A stretch of DNA of 64,000 nucleotides, taken from an uncultured Clostridia bacterium (GTDB lineage: Bacteria > Bacillota > Clostridia > Christensenellales > CAG-314). Shown piece by piece: positions 39,869-50,216 of the stretch (position 1 is the first letter of the stretch; each line of letters opens with the position of its first letter). The notes under the pieces were generated by a model, which saw nothing but the letters and a program-made list of their open reading frames with translations, ran no database searches and had not been told where the DNA came from. The stretch covers positions 1 to 64,000 of the forward strand of contig CANQYT010000011.1 of NCBI GenBank assembly GCA_947628135.1. The letters run 5' to 3'. Position numbers and translations under genes: made by a program.

Positions 39869-40789
39869 TCATAGATTCTTGGTGCGGCGAACGGTGCGAA
39901 CGGTCTGTATCACTTCGAAAACGCACCCCAACACCGTAAACAGCGCCGTCATAGCAATATCGGAATAAAACGCCGCGGCAAATTCGCTGTCTTTCAACAG
40001 CATAGCGAACGCGTCGAACACGTTCATATTCAGACCCTCTTGGTTGAGCGCAACGGCTGTCGCCACTAAGTAGATGGATACGACGCTTGCCATCATCAAT
40101 ACAAACGTAGTGGCGGTGACGATAACTATCATCATCTTGTTGGGCTTGCCGCCGAACTTTTTGTACAGCAGAACTCCCACAAAAAATGCCACGAAAGAGG
40201 ACAATGCGGAAATAAATCCCGCCAAATAAAGCAATATCGCCACGACAACGCCGGCAACTCCTCCCACAAGCGCTCCGCAAAAACCGCGCAGATAGTTGTT
40301 GGGCGCTTCGTCGAATATCTTGTTTTCCGTGTCGATAGCGGTGTTTATCTTGTCCACACAGTCGTTGTCGATGGTGACGGTCATTCCGTCCACAACGCAC
40401 TTCTTCGCCTCGTCAAAATTCAACTCTTTGCCGCACACGGGGCAGTAACCCACGCCGAGCGCGCCCTGCTGCTTGCATATAGATAAAACGTTTTGCAGCA
40501 GTTGTTCCAACCGTTTCGCCAGAGCGCCCTCCGTCCAATCGTTGAGAATAAGCGTCAAGCCGTAATTGTCGAATCGATAAGCGAAAAATCTGTTTTTGTA
40601 CGACAGCAACGCCTGCGAAATCTCCGAACGCTGACGGTCGTCTGCGTACATTGACAAACGTATCACCATACCGTACGCGTTTATGTAACTGTTGGCTTCG
40701 TAACCCAACAGCGCGCCGTACATATATTTGCCGTTTTCACTCATTCCCATTCTTCCGAGAACTTCGTTTATTTTGCGATGTAGTTTCAT
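39869..40789 (-). CDS. Membrane protein with CPVCGKEL zinc-ribbon-like motif, unknown function
   Basis: Start at MKLHRKINEVLG after GGAGGGAC; hydrophobic segments in the C-terminal half. Confidence 0.8.
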   Translation of the reverse strand: MKLHRKINEVLGRMGMSENGKYMYGALLGYEANSYINAYGMVIRLSMYADDRQRSEISQALLSYKNRFFAYRFDNYGLTLILNDWTEGALAKRLEQLLQNVLSICKQQGALGVGYCPVCGKELNFDEAKKCVVDGMTVTIDNDCVDKINTAIDTENKIFDEAPNNYLRGFCGALVGGVAGVVVAILLYLAGFISALSSFVAFFVGVLLYKKFGGKPNKMMIVIVTATTFVLMMASVVSIYLVATAVALNQEGLNMNVFDAFAMLLKDSEFAAAFYSDIAMTALFTVLGCVFEVIQTVRTVRRTKNL

Positions 40790-40817
40790 TTGTCCCTCCT
40801 TGGCGGTATTCGGTATC

Positions 40818-40851
40818 ATTATAACACGGGAGTGCCCCCCCCCCCCGTCAA
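40818..40851 (-). promoter_or_regulatory. Promoter with G12 tract in the -35/-10 spacer
   Basis: Minus strand TTGACG, then 11 further G plus CACTCCCGTGT (22 bp spacer), then TATAAT. Confidence 0.55.
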
Positions 40852-41154
40852 TATTTTTACAAAAAAAAATTCGCGGAATTTGCGGTTGGGTGCGATTTGC
40901 GGGCGGCAAACGGGGAGGGGGCGTTTTTGCACAAAACCTTTGCCTGAGACGCGCAAACCGCCGCATATTTTCGCGAGGCGCGCGCCTCCGAAACCCTTTC
41001 ACCGTGCAAACCCGCAAAGCGGTGGCTTAATCAATATACGTAATTAAGCGCAAACCCGTTACTTTTCAGCGCCGCAAAAAAAAGTACCGTCCGCCCAATC
41101 GACTTGTGAAACCGTTTTGAGCGGAATACTCGCGCGGCGTATCTACCAATCAAA

Positions 41155-41190
41155 AAATGGCGTCGCACAAATTGTTTTGTGCGGCGCCCG
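41155..41190 (-). terminator. Terminator downstream of dnaA
   Basis: GGCGCCGCACAAAACAATTTGTGCGACGCC followed by ATTTTTTG on minus strand. Confidence 0.75.
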
Positions 41191-41223
41191 AGGTGAAACC
41201 TTTTTTCACCGAATGCCCTCGTC

Positions 41224-42585
41224 TTAGCGATTGTAAATTTTGTCGCGTATGTCTTTGACCTGCGCGGCGGTGATGTCGTTGGTCTTTATCTCTTCGCTTA
41301 TTTTGTCGCGCGCGTGCATAACGGTAGTATGATCCCTGCCGCCGAAGTACTCGCCTATGCTGGCAAGGGGTACGCTCTGCCCCAAAATGTCGCAAATGAG
41401 GTAAATACATATCTGCCGCGGAACGACGATCTCCTTGTTCTTCTTTTTTCCGACGAGGTCCTCGCGGCGCACGCGGAAATATTCGCAAGCGGCTTTGACG
41501 ACCTGGTCTATCGTGATGATGTCGGTGCTGGCGTCGGCGTAGTCTTTCAACGCTTCCTGCACGATACTCATATCGTTGGGGTCGCCGCCCACAAGCGTGC
41601 TGTAACTGATTATCCTGTTGAGCATACCTTCCATTTCGCGGATATTGTTGGTGATTTTCTCCGCGATGAGGGTAAGCACGCGTATGTTGAGAGTGTACCC
41701 TTTGTTGCTGCACTTCTTTTGCAGGATCGCGATACGCGTTTCCAGATTGGGCGGCTGAATGTCCGCAATAACTCCCGTGGCAAAACGCGTTTTGAGCCGT
41801 TCCTCTATCTTTATCTCTTTGGGAGGGCGGTCGCTGCTGAGAATGATTTGTTTGTCTGCAAGGTACAGTTCGTTGAAGGTGTGGAACATCTCCTCCTGCG
41901 TGCCTTCTTTGTTGGCAAGAAATTGCACGTCGTCCATCATCAGCACGTCCAACTTGCGGTATTTTGCGCGGAAATTCTTTGTGGCGTTGGGGTCGTTGTC
42001 GTGTATCGACTCGATAAATTCGTTTACGAATTGGTCGCAGGTGACGTACATTATGCGTTTTTCGGGGAAGTTGCGCTGCAAACTGTTGCCTATCGCGTGC
42101 ATCAAGTGCGTCTTGCCCAAGCCGACTCCTCCCCAGATGAACACGGGATTGTACTTTTCTCCGGGGTTGTCCGCAACCGCTTTCGCAACGGCGGCGGCAT
42201 ATTCGTTGGACTTACCCACGACAAAGTTTTCAAACGTGTACTGCGCAACAAAGTTTACTTTGCTTTCCGTGTCGTCCACGTAGTTGGAGGAAACGGGTAT
42301 GTCCACTTCTTTTGCGGCGTTGCCGACGTTTTCCAACTCCGATTCGACGATAACTTCCACGTCCGCTATGGACGGGAAAACCTGATTGGTGCATTTGCGC
42401 AGCACCTCTTTGTAGTTGTTGTCCACAATGTTCTTGATGGCGCGGTTGTCCGCAAGCAAGATCAAACGGTCGTGATAAATACCCACGGGCGCAAGCGAAT
42501 TGATGTACAGATCGTAGGCAAGAGTGGTAGTCTTTGCCTCCGCCGCCAACAGAATATTCTTCCAAATCTGGTCAATCTTCAACAT
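41224..42585 (-). CDS. dnaA: Chromosomal replication initiator protein DnaA
   Basis: FVVGKSNEYAAAVAKAVA, GGVGLGKTHLMHAIGN, MMDDVQFLANKEGTQEEMFHTFN, GGRDHTTVMHARDKI. Confidence 0.99.
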   Translation of the reverse strand: MLKIDQIWKNILLAAEAKTTTLAYDLYINSLAPVGIYHDRLILLADNRAIKNIVDNNYKEVLRKCTNQVFPSIADVEVIVESELENVGNAAKEVDIPVSSNYVDDTESKVNFVAQYTFENFVVGKSNEYAAAVAKAVADNPGEKYNPVFIWGGVGLGKTHLMHAIGNSLQRNFPEKRIMYVTCDQFVNEFIESIHDNDPNATKNFRAKYRKLDVLMMDDVQFLANKEGTQEEMFHTFNELYLADKQIILSSDRPPKEIKIEERLKTRFATGVIADIQPPNLETRIAILQKKCSNKGYTLNIRVLTLIAEKITNNIREMEGMLNRIISYSTLVGGDPNDMSIVQEALKDYADASTDIITIDQVVKAACEYFRVRREDLVGKKKNKEIVVPRQICIYLICDILGQSVPLASIGEYFGGRDHTTVMHARDKISEEIKTNDITAAQVKDIRDKIYNR

Positions 42586-42592
42586 ACAGATA

Positions 42593-42621
42593 ATTATACA
42601 ATATACCGACGAATTTTGCAA
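42593..42621 (-). promoter_or_regulatory. dnaA promoter
   Basis: TTGCAA - 17 bp - TATAAT on minus strand. Confidence 0.65.
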
Positions 42622-42744
42622 CAAGAAAGCGTACGTTGCTCTCAGAGGAAAAATTACGCCGAACGGGTAGGAAAAACGTTTTTGACGTTAAGTAAGCCCG
42701 AACGTTTGCTCCGTTCGGGCTGAAAAGCGTTACGAAAAACTTGT

Positions 42745-43491
42745 TTATGCGCTCTGCCGCGTAATGGTGTACGTCGCCACAAGCGCTCGCTTGCCCTCGT
42801 CGCTGTCCGTGCCGAGGGTGCGGCTGAACGTATAGCCTTCGCTTTCCAACGCGACGTCCACAAAGCAGAGGAATATGCCCATATCCACCTTGTTCCAACG
42901 CTTGTACAACTGCGCCGAAAGCAGCGGCACGCCGCCTTTTTTACGGTAGACGTTGAATTTGTTGTCCACCTGCTCAACGCGCCAAGGCTGCGAGTTTACC
43001 GCGCTGGGGGCAAGACGGGCAATTTCCGCAATGCGCAGATCGCTTGCGCCCGTCCAAAAGTCCGAAGCGGACTTGCGGTTGAAATCGTAGTCGCCGTTGC
43101 GGAACAATTCGGGGTCGCACTTGCCGAAACTCAACATTATTGCGTACACAAGGTCGCACTGACGCTCTTCTTCCACTTTGCCCATTCCGTACCAGCACAC
43201 GCCGATACCCATTGACGCAAGTTTAAGATCCCACTGCTCCAACATATATCCGACGTTGGTAAGCCACAGATTGCCCTCCGTGCTGTACACGAGCAAACAA
43301 TATTCGGCGTTGAACTTGCAGTTGGTTTCGCTGCAAGGCACAATTTGAAATTCCACCTGCAACTCGGGAATGAGCGGTTTGAGTTGGTGCAGATATTCTT
43401 CCGCGGCGGCGTATTCCTCGGAGGAAAGTTTCTCCTTGCTGTAAGTGCGCACGGAACGGCGCTTGTAGATGCTTTCGAGAAGCTCCTTCAT
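42745..43491 (-). CDS. Nitroreductase family protein
   Basis: MKELLESIYKRRSVRTYSKEKLS, LAPSAVNSQPWRVEQVD. Confidence 0.85.
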   Translation of the reverse strand: MKELLESIYKRRSVRTYSKEKLSSEEYAAAEEYLHQLKPLIPELQVEFQIVPCSETNCKFNAEYCLLVYSTEGNLWLTNVGYMLEQWDLKLASMGIGVCWYGMGKVEEERQCDLVYAIMLSFGKCDPELFRNGDYDFNRKSASDFWTGASDLRIAEIARLAPSAVNSQPWRVEQVDNKFNVYRKKGGVPLLSAQLYKRWNKVDMGIFLCFVDVALESEGYTFSRTLGTDSDEGKRALVATYTITRQSA

Positions 43492-43585
43492 AAATTCTCC
43501 CTTGCCTTGCGGCGTTTCAGATCCCTACTATTGTACCACATAACGCCCGTTTGTCAACAAAAGCGAGGAACATTTTTGCCCCCAT

Positions 43586-44971
43586 TTACGCTTTTTGGGC
43601 AATTGACTGTTTTTTCGAGGCGGCGCTATCCTCCTTGTGACGGCGAATGTACTGCGTCCACTTGATGTAGCCGTAGGTAGTGTTGGTGAGATAGCCTGCT
43701 TTCAGTATCAGCAACACCCATTGGTGCGCCAAGATGTCTATCACCGTCTCCAAGATAGCCACTATGTACCAGGCTATCCACTGCTCGCGGTAGCGGAAAA
43801 GTATAAGTAAGCCGTTGGCAATACCCACCGCGCTTGCCGCCGCGTCAAGATAACAAACGATACGCTCCACCGTCAGATTGGTAGCGAATATTCCGCCCTC
43901 CACCTCTATCAGCGTAAGCAGGTAGCCTATACCTACCGTCCACACCGCAATTGCGGCTACAAGTAACACGTCCTGCCACCAAGTGAGTTTTTTGACTACC
44001 GTCAGTTCTTCCTGCTGTCTGTCCGGGTGACGATGCCACACGACGAAACTTATTATGTCGCAGGGTATCCAGAACAGCAGCGTGACCGCCATCGTCGCAA
44101 AACGGTAGATACACACTATGCAGATGATTATTTCCACTATCTCCACGCCCAGCGACACGATGAAGTTCCATTTGCTCTGTTTGGAAATGAGCAGCTCGCA
44201 GGCGATGTTGAGAATTACGTCCAGCACGTAGAGGAAAGTTATCACCCCCGCCGACACGAGGAAACTGTTTACCTGAACGTTCGGACCTTCTTCCAAGGTG
44301 ATTTCCGCCCCGTCGATAAGTTTGTTTCCGCTTGCCGAATCAAACAGCGACACTACCAGCGGCGCGGGTTCGTCCTCGTCGCCGTTGTAGTAGCACTCTA
44401 TGGATATGGTTGTGCCTGCGTCTATTGCAAAGTCAAACGGCTCTACGCCGCCCGTTTTGCCGTCGTACAAACCGAGTTTCAGCGTCATACTCTCGACGTC
44501 CTCTTTGCTGTCGCCCGGTTGGACGGTCCATTCGCCGAATTTGGAAATATCCGCAAGGCTGTAACTGTGTTCCGTGCCGTCGGCTTCCGTAAAGTCGATG
44601 TGGCAAAGCACGTAGGTATCCGTTGTGCCTTCGAAACTGAGCGTATCGAAATTGCCTTGCGCGGCAACGTTGTAGACGGACTTGTCCAGCGTGACCGTGT
44701 AGGACGGCTCGTCCGTCTCCGGGAAGATAAACGCAAACGCCACCGCCAATACGAGTATGCTGAAAAACCAGATTTTTTCGTACACGGTAAAGTAACGCCA
44801 CAGATCCTTGCAACGCTGTTTGAAACCGGGGCTGTTTGCGGCGCGCGGTTTCTTGTTTTTACGCCGCAGTACCGCCAAAACGACGATTGCGGCAAATTGC
44901 AGTACGATTATTATGCCCAGCGCTATCCACACCCATTCGGTCACGGTTGCCGCCGCCAATGCGTTTAACAT
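43586..44971 (-). CDS. PnuC-like nicotinamide riboside/mononucleotide transporter domain with an unusual N-terminal half
   Basis: C-terminal WWQDVLLVAAIAVWTVGIGYLL...LFRYREQWIAWYIVAILETVIDI...YGYIKW; N-terminal TM plus predicted beta-rich region. Confidence 0.65.
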   Translation of the reverse strand: MLNALAAATVTEWVWIALGIIIVLQFAAIVVLAVLRRKNKKPRAANSPGFKQRCKDLWRYFTVYEKIWFFSILVLAVAFAFIFPETDEPSYTVTLDKSVYNVAAQGNFDTLSFEGTTDTYVLCHIDFTEADGTEHSYSLADISKFGEWTVQPGDSKEDVESMTLKLGLYDGKTGGVEPFDFAIDAGTTISIECYYNGDEDEPAPLVVSLFDSASGNKLIDGAEITLEEGPNVQVNSFLVSAGVITFLYVLDVILNIACELLISKQSKWNFIVSLGVEIVEIIICIVCIYRFATMAVTLLFWIPCDIISFVVWHRHPDRQQEELTVVKKLTWWQDVLLVAAIAVWTVGIGYLLTLIEVEGGIFATNLTVERIVCYLDAAASAVGIANGLLILFRYREQWIAWYIVAILETVIDILAHQWVLLILKAGYLTNTTYGYIKWTQYIRRHKEDSAASKKQSIAQKA

Positions 44972-45386
44972 ATGTTCGCCTCCTCGTCAGAGGAAGTATT
45001 TTGTTCCTTATGCTCCATCGGTAGTACCTCTGAATTTAAGTTGATAACATTATATTACCGCCCGCAAATTATGTCAAATACATTATCGGATATGAGACGG
45101 TTAAGCGGCTTTCCCCGACAGCGCCGCGTAAAGTTTGCGGCAATTGCGCTTGAATATCTTTTGATGAGGGCGAGTATTCGCGATTCGCCGCATAGCGCCG
45201 CCGTTTTTCTTGCGGCAGACTGCTCCCGCTCCGCGCTATTCCCGCCGCAATTGCGGTTTAGGTGCGTATGAGCCCTCAACTGCGGACGCAACCGCAATAA
45301 CAAAGCGCATATATGCGATTTTTGCGGCGAAACAGGTTTAGCGCCGCTTTCAGTGGGGCAAACTTCTCAAAAAAAGGAGAAACTAT

Positions 45387-45983
45387 ATGAAATTGTTGGA
45401 AAGTAAAACGTATATCAACTTGGCAAAGGCGTTTGCCGCGGAGACTCAGGCGCGCACGCGATACGAATTTATGGAATACGGTATGCGCTACAACGGATAC
45501 AAAACGATGGCGGAGATCGTGGATTCCATCGCTTATCAAGAGTTCAACCACGCAAGAATGTTTTACACCTTTTTGCAAAAGGCAAGCGACAAACCCATAG
45601 ACAACATAGACATCGCGGGCGGCTTCCCTTTCAAAGAGAAATGGGACATCGAACAAAACCTCAAATTTGCCGCCGACGACGAACACGTTGAGGCGTACGA
45701 AATTTATCTGCCCGCCGCAAAGACAGCACGCAAAGAAGGTTTCGACGACATAGCGGATCTGTTTGAACTGACCGCAAAGGTGGAAATGCAGCACGAGGCT
45801 ATCTTTACCGAACTGTACAACCAGATGAAAAACGGCACGCTGTACAAAAAAGACCGCGAGGTCACTTGGATGTGTTCCGGCTGCGGACATACCGCCGTCG
45901 GCAAAGAGGCTTGGGAGACCTGTCCCCTCTGCGGCGCAAAACAGGGCACTGTCTGCCTCAAATTGGAAAGTCTCAATTCCTAA
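45387..45983 (+). CDS. rbr: Rubrerythrin
   Basis: ETQARTRYEFMEYGMR, EFNHARMFYTFL, rubredoxin-like CSGCGHTAVGKEAWETCPLCGAKQG. Confidence 0.95.
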   Translation: MKLLESKTYINLAKAFAAETQARTRYEFMEYGMRYNGYKTMAEIVDSIAYQEFNHARMFYTFLQKASDKPIDNIDIAGGFPFKEKWDIEQNLKFAADDEHVEAYEIYLPAAKTARKEGFDDIADLFELTAKVEMQHEAIFTELYNQMKNGTLYKKDREVTWMCSGCGHTAVGKEAWETCPLCGAKQGTVCLKLESLNS

Positions 45984-45995
45984 AACTTTTGACGA

Positions 45996-46035
45996 AAAAA
46001 AATACCTTCCCGTGCGGGGAAGGTATTTTTTGTTG
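45996..46035. terminator. Bidirectional terminator
   Basis: AATACCTTCCC-gtgc-GGGGAAGGTATT with A and T runs. Confidence 0.85.
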
Positions 46036-48483
46036 CTATTTGTTGCGTATTGCGTCTATCGGTTTGCGTTTGGAAATTTTCTTTGCAGGTATCCACGCCG
46101 CCAAAAGAAGCAAACCGAAACACGCCACGATAAGCGTTGCCACCGCAAGGAAGTTGATGTTGAAGTAGGACACCACTATGCCTTCGGGGTATTCTTTGAC
46201 GGCGGCGAAATAGTTGTTGAATATGCCGGAAAATACCGCATACGCGGTAAACACCAACACAAAGCAAATTATCGCTACGAACAAAATTTCCAACAAAAAC
46301 ATATACACAATGTCTCTGTCAGACGTTCCCAACGCGGACAATATGCCGATTTCCCTTTTGCGATCCGATATGCTGAACGAAATGAGATTTATCACAAGCA
46401 ACAGCAATATCGCCACAAGCGCGACAGTCAACGAAACAAAAACCCATATAAACGTGCCGAGTTCGAGAACAAAGTTATCCACCGACGATGTGCAACTGAA
46501 ATCGCGCTCCCATCTTTCTTCCAACTCCAAGCCGAAATACTCGTATACTTTTTTGTAGTGGCTGCCCACGTCTTTCGCAACGCAGTTGTCTTTGCCCAAT
46601 CTATCCAAAAACACGCGCATATTCGTCACGCTGTCCGTTTTGACCAATACCGACTCCACGGGTTTTGGTCCGGTCAAATTTTTCCACGTCTTTAAGTTTG
46701 CCGCGAGATATTTGTTGTTATTGGGATTTCTTTCGAAAATCACCCCTTTCAACACAAATTGAGACTTGACAATGTAGTTGCCGTTGTGATCTTTCAACCC
46801 CAACTCAAAACTTTCGCCTATATGCGGCAATGTCTTTGCGCTGTCATACCAAAACGTATTGGACGCGTCCACATAAACGAGTTTGCCCTTACAGTCGAAA
46901 AGCCGTTGATACAACTCGAAGTTCAGAACCAACTCGTTGTCCTGCAAAGTAAGATTATCCGCCGCGTCTCCTATCAAATACCCTTCGGCAGTGGCTATTC
47001 CCCGCTCGGAATTTCCAAGTTCGTCGTATTTGTTTATCGAAAACATTTCCGAAAAGGTAGAATTGTAACAAAGTTCCACCTTGTCCACCAAGTCGTTTTG
47101 ATTGTACTCTCTACCCATTTCGTAATAGAATTTGAAATTTTCCGTAGAGAAAAATGCGTCGCACATACCGTAACTCATTCCGAGCGGTTCGCTTACCAAC
47201 CCGGCGAAAACGGGCACTTCGCCGTCCACCGCGATCAAATACGGAAATATATAAATATGTTGTCCGACATAATTTTCGATGTGGTCTTCGGGTTGGACAA
47301 ACGTACCGTCATCCTTTTGCACCCAAATAACCTTTGTTCCTTCCATTTGTCTTGCAAATTTTTCGGACACATAGAAAGAGTTGTCGTCCAACGGCAAGTG
47401 TTCCCCTACAAAACCCAAGCCGAAATCGATAATATCCTGATCGCTGTGTAATCTGTTTTGTATCAATATTTCGGAATTGTCGTCAAGATACTGCAAGGTC
47501 GCGTCGTTGAAAATTGTTTCGCGCCCCTTTTTTTCTTCGCGACACAGTTTGATGTGAGGCACGTCGTAGTCGGAAATAAACTTGGCGTAGGTCAAATTTG
47601 GGGAAAATGCGGTGAGCATCTCGGTGAAAAGCAACGCAAGCACAGTAAAGAAAGATACAAGCAACACGCATAACGCCCTTCCTTTGCGCCTGAAAAGACT
47701 GTTCCAAGCCATTTTTAGCAGAACCTTGAAGGGCAAATGCTTTTTTTGCGGGGCAAACTTGCCTTGACTCTGTTGGGGTTGCATTGATGTGCCGACGTCC
47801 GACGCGGACTTGTCGCCCGTGTCGGATATGATACGCCCGTCGGCTATTTCTATCGTGCGGTCAGCGTACTTTTCGGCGCTTTCTCTGTCGTGCGAAACAA
47901 CCACTACGAGTCGCGTTTCGGACAGTTTTTTGAGAATGTTCCAAATAGCTTCGCCCGTTGCGCTGTCCAAATTGCCCGTCGGCTCGTCGGCAAGGATAAT
48001 CTTGCTGTCCTTGACTATGCAACGGGCAATGGCAACGCGCTGTTTTTCACCGCCGGAAAGTTCTCCCACGCGGTGAGAAAGATACTCTTGCGGAAGTTCC
48101 ACCTTTTGCAAAGCCTCGGCGACTTTGTTTTGTATGTCCGTTCCGCGTTCCAACTGCAACGCAAGCGCTACGTTGCCCTTGACGTCGAAGTCGTCGATGA
48201 GATTAAACTCCTGAAAAACGAAGCCGACATAACCGTTGCGATAGCCGTCGTAGTCGCTTCGCTTAAAATTCTTCATAGACGTTCCGTCAACGACTATTTC
48301 GCCACCGGTAGGGTTGTCCAAACCGCCCAAAAGGTTGAGCAACGTGGACTTGCCGCTACCGCTTTTGCCGAGAACAAACACTAAGCCTTTTTCGCCCAAC
48401 TCCAAACTTACGTCTTGCAACGCCTGAACTTTATGTTTGGATTTGGAAACGTATTCCTTGCTTACGTTGCGTAGCGCTATCAT
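46036..48483 (-). CDS. ABC transporter, fused ATP-binding/FtsX-like permease
   Basis: [70 protein letters not shown]. Confidence 0.95.
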   Translation of the reverse strand: MIALRNVSKEYVSKSKHKVQALQDVSLELGEKGLVFVLGKSGSGKSTLLNLLGGLDNPTGGEIVVDGTSMKNFKRSDYDGYRNGYVGFVFQEFNLIDDFDVKGNVALALQLERGTDIQNKVAEALQKVELPQEYLSHRVGELSGGEKQRVAIARCIVKDSKIILADEPTGNLDSATGEAIWNILKKLSETRLVVVVSHDRESAEKYADRTIEIADGRIISDTGDKSASDVGTSMQPQQSQGKFAPQKKHLPFKVLLKMAWNSLFRRKGRALCVLLVSFFTVLALLFTEMLTAFSPNLTYAKFISDYDVPHIKLCREEKKGRETIFNDATLQYLDDNSEILIQNRLHSDQDIIDFGLGFVGEHLPLDDNSFYVSEKFARQMEGTKVIWVQKDDGTFVQPEDHIENYVGQHIYIFPYLIAVDGEVPVFAGLVSEPLGMSYGMCDAFFSTENFKFYYEMGREYNQNDLVDKVELCYNSTFSEMFSINKYDELGNSERGIATAEGYLIGDAADNLTLQDNELVLNFELYQRLFDCKGKLVYVDASNTFWYDSAKTLPHIGESFELGLKDHNGNYIVKSQFVLKGVIFERNPNNNKYLAANLKTWKNLTGPKPVESVLVKTDSVTNMRVFLDRLGKDNCVAKDVGSHYKKVYEYFGLELEERWERDFSCTSSVDNFVLELGTFIWVFVSLTVALVAILLLLVINLISFSISDRKREIGILSALGTSDRDIVYMFLLEILFVAIICFVLVFTAYAVFSGIFNNYFAAVKEYPEGIVVSYFNINFLAVATLIVACFGLLLLAAWIPAKKISKRKPIDAIRNK

Positions 48484-48509
48484 TGTTTTTTTTCTCCTTA
48501 TCACTTCTT

Positions 48510-49277
48510 TTATCTTCCTATCGCATCATTTGTACAGTAAGTAGCTTGACTTGATGTCAATTTAGAATAATCCGTGCTTCCGAACAATTTATTTCCTACT
48601 ACTGTACCACCCTGTAACCAACCCACTATTTGCGCCATACACGGCTTGATGCTTGAGGAGTCGCTTTTTTCGCCAAAATAAATAATTTCGCCATTATTTG
48701 TATTGTAATTAACAACTCCATTTATACATCTTCCAACAATTCCTGCGGCGCAACCGCTTTGTGTGTTAAATTTATAGTTAATTGAACCGCTGTTGATGCA
48801 ATTGGAAACCGATATCTCTCCGTTTATTTGTCCAGATATGCCTCCGAGCCTACCCGTACCGTATATATCTACATTACTTTCACAATAAGATATCGTTCCT
48901 GTAAACGCAGAGCCTACAATTCCACCAACACCTGCATTATACATATCGACGTCTATTGTGCCGCTTACCGAACAGTTGTATATTTGACCGTAATTCAAAC
49001 CGGCAATACCGCCTACAAAACCACCGATTCCATTATAACCGCTTGGGTTTAAATATGCAATACTTAATTCGCTAATTGTTAAATCTTTTACAACGCATAT
49101 ATTTTCAAATGTCTCAAACATAGCGTGATTCCGTCGATAATCCCCCGAAGTAACACTCACCATTAGTTTGAAACCGAAACAAATTTCACAAGCAGACACT
49201 TGATACACCGAAGTCTTGGCTATATTTTGCAACTGTTCGGCATTATAAATAAGATACGGAAAACTCGCCGTACCTGT
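48510..49277 (-). pseudogene. 5'-truncated GLUG-repeat surface protein fragment
   Basis: GGFVGGIAGLNYGQIYNCSVSG, GGIVGSAFTGTISYCESN, GGISGQINGEISVSNCINSG; frame upstream of the ATG reads GGTGTASFPYLIYNAEQLQNIA and is cut at the rbr fragment. Confidence 0.75.
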
Positions 49278-49372
49278 TCCGCCGTCGGCAAGGAGGCTTG
49301 GGAGACCTGTCCCCTCTGCGGCGCAAAACAGGGCACGGTCTGCCTCAAATTGGAAAGTTTGGCAAACTGATT
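49278..49372 (+). pseudogene. 3' fragment of a rubrerythrin gene (AVGKEAWETCPLCGAKQGTVCLKLESLAN*)
   Basis: Near-identical to 45891-45972 of the intact rubrerythrin; followed by a terminator. Confidence 0.9.
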
Positions 49373-49378
49373 TCGTCG

Positions 49379-49407
49379 CTCGCCCCGCTTTGCGGGGTTT
49401 TTTTTAT
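49379..49407 (+). terminator. Terminator after the rubrerythrin remnant
   Basis: CCCCGC-ttt-GCGGGGTTTTTTTT. Confidence 0.8.
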
Positions 49408-50216
49408 ATACAAAAAAGACGAAGTACGTGTGTTCGGCACACATTTTTTCGAGTGTGATTCGTTGTAATTTATAAAACTATTCGGATTTTTATAATTTTT
49501 TTTCTTACAAAGTAACTTTATAATATAAAATTAAAGTTTATTTTGAAAATAGTTATAAAATAACGGTAATTTTTACACATATTAAATAAAGTCTTTATAA
49601 AGTTGGTAAAAAAATATAAACAAACAAATTTGCGCCGATAAACAATTACGTTGGACTTTGCCGCAAAACTTTCTGCCGCGACCGCAATAATTTTTTTCTG
49701 CTGCGGTACGGAGCATTTTCCCCCTGCGCCGAACCGCCGTTTGCCGCAACTGCCCCGTTTACTATATTATTTTGTTTTCGCCCTATTCGCAACAACTATT
49801 TAATTCGCTGTTTTTCCGACCTCATATGCGTTTTTTTTACTTAAAACCGCTATTTCGACATACTTTCGTACATACAAATTCGCCGGTTATTTTAGGGGGA
49901 AATTTACAGGATATAACGCTGATTTATACGCCGATTGCGCGTACGGAATTTTTCATAACGCCGTCATTATTTTTGCAAAACCGCTTGACCGACTTTTGCG
50001 GCTTTTTTTGTGGAAAATTTTTCACCGACCGCAAAATTATAAAATTTTTCATATATGCAGATTTTCGACGATGGAGCAACTTTCTTTGCGGCGTTTCGGC
50101 AATCGAAATCAAACTTTTTTCGGCGGAAAACTGTGCCGAACAACGGGGCGAGCGCGGTTTTTCGGCAAGCAAAAAGCGCTCCGAATAAATATCGGGGCGC
50201 TTTTCAAACGCTTTAT

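Noticed and set aside
45250-45298. ATTGCGGTT...AACCGCAAT inverted repeat upstream of rubrerythrin as a PerR/Fur site
   Set aside because: Arms are too far apart and do not match PerR or Fur boxes; the region is rich in GCGG/CCGC words by chance.
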